This document shows positions 1 through 7,407 of a stretch of DNA of 64,000 nucleotides, in pieces. Below the pieces are notes generated by a model, which saw only the letters and a list, made by a program, of their open reading frames with translations, ran no database searches and was not told the DNA's origin. Source of the stretch: Paenibacillus thermotolerans (GTDB lineage Bacteria > Bacillota > Bacilli > Paenibacillales > YIM-B00363); NCBI RefSeq assembly GCF_028745515.1, contig NZ_JAQZSG010000023.1, forward strand, positions 24,722 to 88,721. The letters run 5' to 3'. A program made the position numbers and the translations under genes. Positions within the stretch are counted from its first letter, which is position 1. Each line of letters begins with the position of its first letter.

Positions 1-340
1 CTAATTCGCAGCTTTTAGGGGGGAGGCGGTTTTTAGCGGATATTTCGTTCCGTTAACTCTCTGCCTATAAGTCATTTCAGATGCGAATTGGCAAAGCCCT
101 TCTATCCACTCTAGTCACCCCAAAAATTACCCTTTTTAGATAATCGGCAATTATTGATGGTTTGTTGAGTAATGTACACATCGGGAGGAATTGATTATTG
201 CAAGCATTTTGTTTCTGTTTAGAATTATAAAAGAACGGAACAAGATTGCTGTAGCCGATGACCTACACATACGTGCGAAATACAATGGCAGCCCCTATTT
301 GAGCTCTATGTGGGAATGAATAAGAGTCGGAGGCTTGGTT
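1..340. other. Intergenic region at the window edge
   Basis: No complete gene was found here. A TTGCAA box at about 198 and a TAGAAT box about 16 bases downstream could be a weak promoter reading rightward into the truncated gene at 341. In one plus-strand frame a short open stretch ending at a TGA near 319 could be the tail of a lost gene, but it is too short to name. The rest shows no structure I can support. Confidence 0.3.
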
Positions 341-568
341 ATGAATCGAATTGAAGAGAGTCAAGAAACGTATAAACAGCTATTTGGCGATGGAGTGCCG
401 GCGGCATACGCTGCCGATCCTGATTTTCAGGATATCTTGAGCCGATTCATTTTTGGGGAAGTTTTTTATCAAGGAAACCTGAATAACAAGCAGCGTGAGC
501 TAATCACCCTTGTGGTTCTTGCCGCTAACCAAACGTTGCCCCAGCTTAAGGCTCATACCCGCAGTTAA
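341..568 (+). pseudogene. Truncated carboxymuconolactone decarboxylase family gene
   Basis: The 75-residue product matches the N-terminal part of the carboxymuconolactone decarboxylase/AhpD-like family, including a segment ending in LPQLKAHT. In intact members this segment is followed by an Ala-rich helix and a second half. Here the frame runs into a stop two codons later, and the end of the convergent PhyH gene follows within 30 bases, so the 3' half has been lost, probably by deletion. The ATG at 341 is preferred over the in-frame TTG at 335 because GGAGG at 329-333 is correctly spaced only for the ATG. Full-length relatives reduce peroxides or act on lactones; this fragment is unlikely to be active. 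Confidence 0.7.
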
Positions 569-594
569 CGTCTAATCGTCAGAGAAACGCCCTC

Positions 595-1374
595 CTAATC
601 CGTTTTAATCATTTCGCGGATTCCCGGCCAATGCAGCCACATATCGGTCATAGGGGCTTGCCAATTCGTTCTGTGGGTCCAATTGCCGAGATCCTTATGG
701 AATATTCGGAAAAATAGGGCGTAGCGGATATTCGGTGAAAGGTTCAGTGCGACGCCATGCGCAAGCAAATAATGGCAAATGACGACATCGCCCGCTTTGG
801 CCGTAATTTGATTCGGCTTCGGCATCTCCACATCCGGCATTCCATTCAATAAAGACTCAGGGCCGTGTTTCTTGAAATATTGCTCGTTGATCCGATGAGT
901 TCCAGGCCAAACGGTGAAATTGCCGCAATAATCGTCCGGTACATCGCTTAAGAAAATACCGACTAAAGCCGTAAAGTTGCCGATCGTTCCTTTCTTTACT
1001 CCGTTCGTTGGGGTATGCATGCCGTCAAGATGCGGGTGCGGCACCGGGAGAGGCTCGGGATTATTCAATATCGGATACCGCAATGCAATTTGCGCGCCGC
1101 CGACGGGATTCACATTTCCCGTTCCGAGCATACATTCCACCGCCGAGTAAACCGGTGTTTTTTCGACCAAGTCGGTAATGGCAGGCGCATTGGCAATTTC
1201 TTGATACTTCAGCTTTTCCGGCTTACTCGGAGAAACGGCGGCATCTACAGCCTCGCCAATGGAATGATTGATATGCCGCATGGCCAAATCAAGACGTTCT
1301 TTCTCAATGATTCCGCTCAGATGTACATAGCCGTTCTCCAACATTTGAACTTTTTGTTCGTGGGTTACACTCAT
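595..1374 (-). CDS. Phytanoyl-CoA dioxygenase (PhyH) family protein
   Basis: A 259-residue Fe(II)/2-oxoglutarate-dependent dioxygenase of the PhyH family; the substrate cannot be predicted. The HxD iron-binding pair is H115 and D117 (in HPHLDG). The distal histidine is probably H206 and the 2-oxoglutarate-binding arginine about R217. There is no signal peptide, so it is cytoplasmic. The ATG at 1374 is chosen over an upstream in-frame ATG because GGGAGG lies eight bases before it, inside the longer reading. The gene is divergent from the adaA operon and convergent with the truncated CMD gene. A second, only distantly similar PhyH gene lies at 29046. Confidence 0.85.
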   Translation of the reverse strand: MSVTHEQKVQMLENGYVHLSGIIEKERLDLAMRHINHSIGEAVDAAVSPSKPEKLKYQEIANAPAITDLVEKTPVYSAVECMLGTGNVNPVGGAQIALRYPILNNPEPLPVPHPHLDGMHTPTNGVKKGTIGNFTALVGIFLSDVPDDYCGNFTVWPGTHRINEQYFKKHGPESLLNGMPDVEMPKPNQITAKAGDVVICHYLLAHGVALNLSPNIRYALFFRIFHKDLGNWTHRTNWQAPMTDMWLHWPGIREMIKTD

Positions 1375-1637
1375 TTCCTTTCCCTCCCAGTTCAATTATT
1401 TAATCCGATAGTAGCACAACATTACGGCGTGGGAAACGCTTACATGAATATTCGATACATAACTTGAATGAAGCGATGCGGTAATCATGAGCTTTTCTAG
1501 GTTATGAAACCAAAGAAAGCTCTTTTTTTGTTCGCACCTGCCCAATGAACCGCGCCTATCGAAATGTTGCTGTCGTAGTCGGAAGGCCTTTATGCGTACA
1601 CGGGTTCGGGTTATACTGACGACAAGAGGTGATACGA

Positions 1638-2213
1638 ATGGATCGGCTGTTGTTCGACCGGATTTACGCCACCGTAGCCAAGAAGGAAAATACGTATGAC
1701 GGCATCTATTATACCTGCGTCAAGACGACCAAAATCTTTTGCCGGCCCTCCTGCCGGGCACGAACGCCTTACCCGCAGAACGTGACGTTCGTGACGTCGG
1801 TGTCCGAAGCGATCCGAGCCGGCTTCCGTCCGTGCAAACGGTGCAAGCCGGAGGAACCGGGCAAGCAAGGCCCGGACGAACGATTGGCCGCCCGAGTGGA
1901 CGAGATGCTGGAACGGCAGCTGGATCGGCCGGTTACGCTCCGATCGCTGGCGGCCGAGCTTTCGATCAGCCCATTTCATCTTCAACGGCTGTATAAGCGG
2001 GTGACGGGCCATACGCCGGCCGAGCAGCTGCACCATATCCGGCTAAGGGAAGCCAGAAGAAGGCTGGAGCTCGGCATCGATACGATGGCCGGCATCGCCG
2101 ATGCCGTGGGCTTTCGGAGCCCGTCCCATTTTACGGCGTGGTTTAAGCGGGAGGTCGGAAAATCGCCTAGCGAATACCGCGCCGTTCATTTGGAAGGAGA
2201 TAAGAGAACATAA
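1638..2213 (+). CDS. adaA: Methylphosphotriester-DNA methyltransferase and AraC-type activator AdaA
   Basis: The 191-residue product has the Ada N-terminal zinc domain (residues about 20-75) with the four cysteines C35, C39, C66 and C69. C35, in FCRPSC, is the expected methyl acceptor. An AraC-type double helix-turn-helix follows at about 85-185. In Bacillus, AdaA accepts the methyl group from methylphosphotriesters in DNA and then switches on the adaptive response. AAGAGG sits eight bases before the ATG at 1638. The stop codon overlaps the adaB start (TAATG), and alkA follows, so the three genes form one alkylation-repair operon that AdaA probably activates itself. Confidence 0.93.
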   Translation: MDRLLFDRIYATVAKKENTYDGIYYTCVKTTKIFCRPSCRARTPYPQNVTFVTSVSEAIRAGFRPCKRCKPEEPGKQGPDERLAARVDEMLERQLDRPVTLRSLAAELSISPFHLQRLYKRVTGHTPAEQLHHIRLREARRRLELGIDTMAGIADAVGFRSPSHFTAWFKREVGKSPSEYRAVHLEGDKRT

Positions 2214-2767
2214 TGAATCAACCGATTGTGTATTGGACCCGATTCGGTTCCGGCGAGGAGCAGTGGACGCTTTTCGCTACGGATAAAGGCATATGCCGCC
2301 TGATGTACCCGCACGATAATCCGGAGGATGCGACGGAATGGATCAATCGCCATATGCCGGGAGCTCAGCTGCAAGAAAATCGCGAGATCTTCGAGGAGTA
2401 CGGCGTCATTCGGCTGTTGGAGAATTACTTCAGGGGCAAACCGGTCTCCTTCGAGACGGTGCCGCTTGATATGAGGGGTACTTCTTTCCAAAAGGAAGTA
2501 TGGACGGCGCTGGCGCAAATCCCCTACGGTACGACCTGCACCTACCGGGATATTGCGGTGTCGATCGGCCGTCCGCAAGCCGTTCGGGCGGTAGGCGCGG
2601 CGAACGGGGCGAACCCGGTGCCGGTGATCGTACCGTGCCACCGGGTCGTCGGCTCGAACAAGACTTTGGTCGGCTACCGCGGCGGACTGAAGATCAAAAG
2701 CATGCTGCTCGGACTGGAAGGAGTGAAGCCGCTTGAACCGGCCGGACACGCACGATTCCAGTTTTGA
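2213..2767 (+). CDS. adaB: Methylated-DNA-protein-cysteine methyltransferase AdaB/Ogt
   Basis: A 184-residue O6-alkylguanine-DNA alkyltransferase. It removes methyl groups from O6-methylguanine by irreversible transfer to the cysteine of the PCHRV motif (C142). The C-terminal DNA-binding winged helix (FQKEVWTAL to about residue 175) is complete, as is the N-terminal ribonuclease-H-like domain. The start overlaps the adaA stop by one base, and the last 35 bases overlap alkA, showing tight translational coupling. Length and motifs are normal for the family. Confidence 0.95.
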   Translation: MNQPIVYWTRFGSGEEQWTLFATDKGICRLMYPHDNPEDATEWINRHMPGAQLQENREIFEEYGVIRLLENYFRGKPVSFETVPLDMRGTSFQKEVWTALAQIPYGTTCTYRDIAVSIGRPQAVRAVGAANGANPVPVIVPCHRVVGSNKTLVGYRGGLKIKSMLLGLEGVKPLEPAGHARFQF

Positions 2768-3647
2768 GGTCGCGGCGCCGGAGCCGTTCCGATTCGCTCC
2801 CTGCCTGGAGTATTTGGCCCGCTCCTCGAATGAGTGCCTCTACGAAATCCGCGGGAATGAGATCCGCAAGCTGGTCCCCGTAGGCGGACGCAACGTCCTG
2901 ATCTCCGTGCAAAACAAGGAGGATCGCGCGTTGAACATATCCGTCCTGCACGGCGGCCCGCTCACTCCGGCGGAGAAGCGGGAAGCGGCCGATTACGTGC
3001 GGGCCTGGTTTGATCTCGATCGCGAGCTGGCGCCGTTCTATGCGTTAGCCCGCGCGGACGGGGTGCTCGGCGCGTTGGTCGAACGATTCCACGGTCTTCG
3101 AATCATGGGTATTCCCGATTTGTTCGAAGCGCTGTGCTGGGCGATATTGGGACAGCAGGTGAATCTGGCGTTCGCCTACACGCTGAAGGCGAGAGTGACG
3201 GAGGCATACGGCGACGCTCTGGAGTGGGACGGCACGGTCTACCGCCGTTTTCCGACGCCGGAGCAGCTGCTCGCCGCATCACCGGACGAGCTCGGCTCGC
3301 TGAAGCTGAGCCGGGCGAAAAGCGCCGCCCTGCTCGAGGTCGCACGCTTGATGGCCGCAGGAGAGTTGTCCCTTGAAGGGCTGCTTGCGCTTGGCGACTA
3401 CGACTTGATGGAGCGGCGGCTGCTGGCTATTCGCGGGATCGGTCCGTGGACGGCCCATTATGTACGGATGCGCTGCCTAGGAGACCCGAGCGCGTTTCCG
3501 ATCGGAGACGTGGGTCTGCATAACGCGGTGAAAACGACGCTCGGGCTGGCGGAGAAGCCTGCGCCGGAGCGTTTTCGCGAGCTGTTCGCCGGTTGGAAAG
3601 GCTGGGAGGCGTACGCCACCTTTTATTTATGGCGAACCTTATATTAA
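2733..3647 (+). CDS. alkA: DNA-3-methyladenine glycosylase AlkA
   Basis: A 304-residue base-excision glycosylase of the HhH-GPD superfamily that removes alkylated purines such as 3-methyladenine. An AlkA-type N-terminal domain (residues about 10-105) precedes the catalytic domain. The helix-hairpin-helix is at about 229-250 (LLAIRGIGPWTAHYVRM), and the catalytic aspartate is probably D259 in IGDVGL. The start is a TTG inside the adaB coding region, with GGAAGGAG ten bases upstream. Being third in an adaA-adaB-alkA operon it should be induced with the adaptive response. In Bacillus subtilis alkA lies divergently beside adaAB, so a single operon is a modest variation. Confidence 0.92.
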   Translation: MNRPDTHDSSFEVAAPEPFRFAPCLEYLARSSNECLYEIRGNEIRKLVPVGGRNVLISVQNKEDRALNISVLHGGPLTPAEKREAADYVRAWFDLDRELAPFYALARADGVLGALVERFHGLRIMGIPDLFEALCWAILGQQVNLAFAYTLKARVTEAYGDALEWDGTVYRRFPTPEQLLAASPDELGSLKLSRAKSAALLEVARLMAAGELSLEGLLALGDYDLMERRLLAIRGIGPWTAHYVRMRCLGDPSAFPIGDVGLHNAVKTTLGLAEKPAPERFRELFAGWKGWEAYATFYLWRTLY

Positions 3648-3737
3648 TCGGATTTACAACCTGAAAGATGAATTAATGAATATTTTCATTAATGAGTAGA
3701 AAAATACTCCATAAAATGAAGTGATGGAGGAAGTATC

Positions 3738-4295
3738 TTGGTCAACATGATCGGAACTGCAGTCGACACGATAAAATCTATGCTTACAGAAGCGGATAAA
3801 CAGCCGATGCATATCGGCGAAACAAATACTTGCTGGATTTATCTTGCGGGGCTGCAGCTAGCCAAAGCTTCAGTGCAGATTGCTCTGAACACAACGAAAG
3901 ACGATGAGTTATCAAACATATTAAATGAAGATTTACAGCTGAATTTTAAACAACAGGAAACGTTAAAAGACCTGCTGATAAGAGAAGGGATACCGCTTCC
4001 GCCTGGGCATGAGGATATGCCGAAGTCAAATGCGGAAAGCATCCCTCTCGGTGCTAAAATGACCGATGAAATTATCGCGAATGAATTGTCCATAAAGATA
4101 ACGAGTTTAATTATGTGTGCAGCGGGAGGAGCATGCGAGTCCGTTCGAACGGATTTGGGAGCTATGTTTGCACAATTTCTAGGTGAAAAAATGTTACTTG
4201 GGACACGTCTCAAGCAACTAATGCGTTATCGAGGGTGGATAAAGGTTCCGCCTTTCTACGTACCGCCGGGTGCACCGATAACAGAACAACAATAA
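3738..4295 (+). CDS. DUF3231 family protein (single domain)
   Basis: A 185-residue protein that fits the DUF3231 family, whose members usually carry one or two ferritin-like helical repeats of about 165 residues. The function is not established. The start is a TTG with GGAGG seven bases upstream; the next ATG is too far from that site. There is no signal peptide or membrane segment. A strong terminator follows. A two-domain member of the same family lies 1.8 kb downstream at 6100, which suggests duplication or recurrent acquisition. The family is common in spore-forming Bacillales, but a spore role here is inference only. Confidence 0.8.
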   Translation: MVNMIGTAVDTIKSMLTEADKQPMHIGETNTCWIYLAGLQLAKASVQIALNTTKDDELSNILNEDLQLNFKQQETLKDLLIREGIPLPPGHEDMPKSNAESIPLGAKMTDEIIANELSIKITSLIMCAAGGACESVRTDLGAMFAQFLGEKMLLGTRLKQLMRYRGWIKVPPFYVPPGAPITEQQ

Positions 4296-4303
4296 AATAC
4301 CTT

Positions 4304-4346
4304 AAATACCCGTCTTCTTGCGCTTGCGGAGGCGGGTATTTTTTTA
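4304..4346 (+). terminator. Rho-independent terminator after the DUF3231 gene
   Basis: The arms AAATACCCG and CGGGTATTT enclose a loop of about 19 bases and are followed by a run of T. It is placed 8 bases after the stop codon. Confidence 0.85.
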
Positions 4347-4381
4347 TATAACAACAATAATTTATTTAAATACGCAATTTA

Positions 4382-4400
4382 TTTATTGTAAAACGATAAA
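4382..4400 (+). promoter_or_regulatory. Inverted repeat upstream of the DUF2975/HTH pair
   Basis: TTTATTGT and ACGATAAA face each other around AAA with one mismatch, about 47 bases before the DUF2975 start. The position and AT-rich core fit an operator for the small Cro/CI-type repressor encoded second in the operon. Self-regulation is inference. Confidence 0.45.
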
Positions 4401-4446
4401 TTTAATGGTAAAGTCATACTGAATTCAATATAAGCGAGGGGTAAAT

Positions 4447-4929
4447 ATGAAACAAGGAACAACACTCTTTTTAAAGGCAGCTGTAATTCTCATGGGAATT
4501 CCGGTACTTGCTTTGTGCATATTTTTAGTGCCCGAGATCGCAGACTTTGCGGCTGAATTGTACCCGGATACGGCTTATTTGAAATATCTCGTGTTCATCG
4601 ATTTGTACGCATCGGCGGTCCCATTCTACTTGGCGCTGTATCAAGCTTTTAAACTGTTAAGCTATATCGACAAGAATAGAGCCTTCTCGGAGCTATCCGT
4701 AACAGCATTGAAAAAAATCAAATACTGTGCAATCGCAATCAGCATCTTACATGCATTAGGCATGCCGATTTTTTATCTCATAGCTGAAGCGGACGACGCT
4801 CCGGGGGTCATCGTGATCGGATTGGTCTTGATTTTTGCTTCCTTGGTAATTGGGGTATTCGCCGCCGTTCTCCAGAAGCTTTTACAAGAGGCGATCGATA
4901 TTAAATCGGAACATGATTTAACGGTCTGA
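4447..4929 (+). CDS. DUF2975 family membrane protein
   Basis: A 160-residue integral membrane protein with four predicted transmembrane helices (about residues 8-30, 48-70, 92-115 and 122-145) matching DUF2975. The function is unknown. GAGGGG lies just before the ATG. The gene is followed 10 bases later by a small helix-turn-helix gene; this pairing is a recurrent two-gene arrangement in Firmicutes, where the regulator is thought to control its membrane partner. The inverted repeat at 4382 may be the binding site. Confidence 0.85.
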   Translation: MKQGTTLFLKAAVILMGIPVLALCIFLVPEIADFAAELYPDTAYLKYLVFIDLYASAVPFYLALYQAFKLLSYIDKNRAFSELSVTALKKIKYCAIAISILHALGMPIFYLIAEADDAPGVIVIGLVLIFASLVIGVFAAVLQKLLQEAIDIKSEHDLTV

Positions 4930-4939
4930 GGTGAATCAC

Positions 4940-5155
4940 ATGGCGATTATTATCAATATTGACGTGATGCTGGCGAAACGGAAAATGAGCGTTACGGAGC
5001 TTTCGGAGAGGATCGGAATAACGATGGCCAACCTTTCGATATTGAAGAACGGAAAGGCGAAAGCGGTCCGATTGTCGACGTTAGAAGCGATTTGCAAGGC
5101 TTTAGATTGTCAGCCTGGAGATATTTTAGAATACAAGAGTGACGAAGAGACTTAA
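4940..5155 (+). CDS. YozG-like Cro/CI helix-turn-helix regulator
   Basis: A 71-residue protein consisting almost entirely of a Cro/CI-type helix-turn-helix (residues about 5-65; recognition region around ITMANLSILKNGK). Its closest recalled relatives are the YozG-type regulators that pair with DUF2975 proteins. The start chosen is the ATG at 4940, with GAGGTG eight bases upstream; an in-frame GTG at 4931 lies inside that ribosome site. It probably represses its own operon through the repeat at 4382. Confidence 0.85.
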   Translation: MAIIINIDVMLAKRKMSVTELSERIGITMANLSILKNGKAKAVRLSTLEAICKALDCQPGDILEYKSDEET

Positions 5156-5182
5156 GGACTCCACTCGGAAAGCGAGAAGCTT

Positions 5183-6004
5183 ATGCAAAGACGCTTATGG
5201 CATGCCCTGCAGCAGCTGGTACGCTTCGGCTGGCAGCAAGCGCTGTCCTGTGTATTTCCTGTGGTTATCTTTGCCTCACTGGCTCTGACGCAGCACATTC
5301 ATCTTCCTTGGCTGCCGCGTTACGATTGGCTGCTGATCATCTGTCTGGCCATGCAGGTTTGGATGCTGCGCTCCGGCCTTGAAACACGCGACGAGCTGAA
5401 GGTGATCACCGTCTTTCACCTGATTGGATTGGCTCTGGAATTGTTCAAAGTGCACATGGGGTCCTGGTCGTACCCGGAAGACGGTTGGACGAAGGTGAAC
5501 GGAGTCCCCCTTTACAGCGGATTTATGTATGCCAGCGTGGCCAGCTACTTGTGTCAGGCTTGGCGGCGCCTGAAGGTTGAGCTTGTTCGCTGGCCTCCGC
5601 TCTGGTTGGTTACTCCGCTTGCCGCCGCGATTTACCTGAATTTCTTTACCCACCATTATTGGGTCGACATTCGCTGGTGGCTGTCGGCATTGGTGTTGAT
5701 CGTATTTTGGCGAACGTGGGTTACCTATGAGGTCGGCCGTCATCGTTACCGGATGCCTCTTGCTCTTTCCTTCGTGCTGATCGGCTTCTTTATATGGATT
5801 GCGGAGAACGTCGCGACCTTTTTTAGCGCATGGCAATACCCGAATCAATCCGACGCCTGGCATATCGTCCATGTAGGCAAGGTCAGCTCCTGGCTTCTGC
5901 TCGTCATTGTCAGCTTTCTGATCGTCGCCGCGTTGAAACGAGTCAAAGAGCGGCTGCCTGACATTGACAAAGATAGCCGCAACCCTGCGATTTCGGAGAT
6001 GTAA
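5183..6004 (+). CDS. DUF817 family membrane protein
   Basis: A 273-residue polytopic membrane protein with about seven to eight hydrophobic helices, fitting DUF817 (conserved features include ELFKVHMGSW and NFFTHHYWVDIRWW). The biochemical role is unknown. The start ATG follows the HTH gene by 27 bases with a moderate purine-rich ribosome site, so co-transcription with the DUF2975 pair is possible. Histidine- and aromatic-rich loops around residues 155-170 are conserved in the family and could be functional. Confidence 0.8.
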   Translation: MQRRLWHALQQLVRFGWQQALSCVFPVVIFASLALTQHIHLPWLPRYDWLLIICLAMQVWMLRSGLETRDELKVITVFHLIGLALELFKVHMGSWSYPEDGWTKVNGVPLYSGFMYASVASYLCQAWRRLKVELVRWPPLWLVTPLAAAIYLNFFTHHYWVDIRWWLSALVLIVFWRTWVTYEVGRHRYRMPLALSFVLIGFFIWIAENVATFFSAWQYPNQSDAWHIVHVGKVSSWLLLVIVSFLIVAALKRVKERLPDIDKDSRNPAISEM

Positions 6005-6099
6005 TATCGACCCCTGCAGTTGATACGGCTAATGACCTTATTTTTACGCATATTCGTCATTAATTAGGTGAAAATAAATTACGGAAATGGGGGTAATTT

Positions 6100-7134
6100 A
6101 TGGAAGCCGATAATTTGCGGGTGAAACCGCACAATATAAAATTAAGCTGTACGGAAATCGGGGGACTTTGGAGTATTTATATTCAAGAGAGTATGTCGAT
6201 TTGTTTCTTGAGATACTTTTTGCATCACCTTCAGGATGGGGACATTATTCCTTTAGCCAAGGAGGCAATGGAAATTTCAACAGGACGGGTGAACCGGATC
6301 AAAGCATTTTTTTCGGCGGAAAATTTCCCGATTCCCGAGGGGTTTTCAGAAAGCGATGTAAATTTGGCGGCCCCGCCGTTATTTCATGATACGTTTACCT
6401 TAAGTTTTATTTACATGGTGAATCGTTTGGGTATGATTAATTTCGCATTTACTGCCTCCAACAATGTTCGGCTTGATGTACTCGATTTTTTTAACGAGTG
6501 CATACACAGCTCAACCGAGATGTTCGGCAAAGCCGTTAGAATGATGCTGGAGAAGGGCATTTACGATCGACCGCCGAAAATGAACTATCCTTCAAAAATA
6601 GAATACGTTCAACAGGAGTCTTTCATCGACGGATTGTTAGGTAAGAAGCGACCGTTAAGCGCTGTAGAATTATCCGAGATCTTCTTCAATATTGAAAGAA
6701 ATTACTTCTCGATTATTATCATGCTTGGATTCGCGCAAGTATTGAAGGATACAAAACTAAGGGATCATGTAATTAGAGGGCAGAAACTAAGTGAACAACA
6801 AGTGGAGTTGTTTAACCAATTGCTGTTGGATGAAAAACTGCTCGGAACGGTAACCGTTAGTATGGAAGTCACCGCATCGACAACTTCCCCGTTTTCTGAA
6901 AAGCTGATCATGTCAATGATCAACATACTAAATGCGGTTGACATCGTGCTCATTTCGCACGCCTTGGCTCTTTCCATGCGGGCTGACCTCATTGCACATT
7001 ACACGAAAATTGTGGGTAAAGTGATGCTGTACGCTAAAGACACTTTTGATATTGTGGTCGAACGAAAATGGATGGAGCAGCCGCCTCTTGTCACAGACCG
7101 GCAGCAATTAATCGATTCCTTACATCCATCTTGA
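6100..7134 (+). CDS. DUF3231 family protein (two tandem domains)
   Basis: A 344-residue protein made of two DUF3231 helical repeats, roughly residues 10-165 and 180-335. This is the usual architecture of longer members. It has no membrane segment that looks like a true anchor and no signal peptide. GGGGG precedes the ATG by seven bases. The terminator at 7230 closes the unit. The function is unknown. With the single-domain relative at 3738 it forms a local family pair separated by an unrelated operon. Confidence 0.8.
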   Translation: MEADNLRVKPHNIKLSCTEIGGLWSIYIQESMSICFLRYFLHHLQDGDIIPLAKEAMEISTGRVNRIKAFFSAENFPIPEGFSESDVNLAAPPLFHDTFTLSFIYMVNRLGMINFAFTASNNVRLDVLDFFNECIHSSTEMFGKAVRMMLEKGIYDRPPKMNYPSKIEYVQQESFIDGLLGKKRPLSAVELSEIFFNIERNYFSIIIMLGFAQVLKDTKLRDHVIRGQKLSEQQVELFNQLLLDEKLLGTVTVSMEVTASTTSPFSEKLIMSMINILNAVDIVLISHALALSMRADLIAHYTKIVGKVMLYAKDTFDIVVERKWMEQPPLVTDRQQLIDSLHPS

Positions 7135-7229
7135 CCGATGCGACGACCGATGCCGCGATCAAATCGTTCGAAAGCGGAAGGCGCGTCACGCTTTGAAGTA
7201 AAGAAAATAGTGCACGAACGAAACGAGGT

Positions 7230-7267
7230 GCAGCCCGCCATAGAGAGGCTGCTCCTTTATTTTTTTG
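7230..7267 (+). terminator. Rho-independent terminator
   Basis: GCAGCC and GGCTGC form a stem with an 11-base loop followed by TCC and a T-rich run. It ends the DUF3231 transcription unit; the 95 bases between the stop codon and this hairpin contain no gene I recognise. Confidence 0.75.
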
Positions 7268-7407
7268 ATGTAACGAAAAGTGCCGTAGCAATACATTCAG
7301 CTTACATTATATTGTAATAATAGTTAATATGATCGACATTTGACTCCTGGAATGTTACCATTTCATGGTTAAAGTCCGGGTTGATTGTATAGAAAGCGGG
7401 GAATTGT

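Noticed and set aside
2186-2749. 187-codon minus-strand open frame opposite adaB
   Set aside because: It is a shadow of the well-supported adaB gene and lacks any recognised motif.
7140-7230. Short open stretch after the double DUF3231 gene (reading AIKSFESGRRVTL)
   Set aside because: It is too short to assign and has no start signals; it could be a remnant of another gene's C-terminus.
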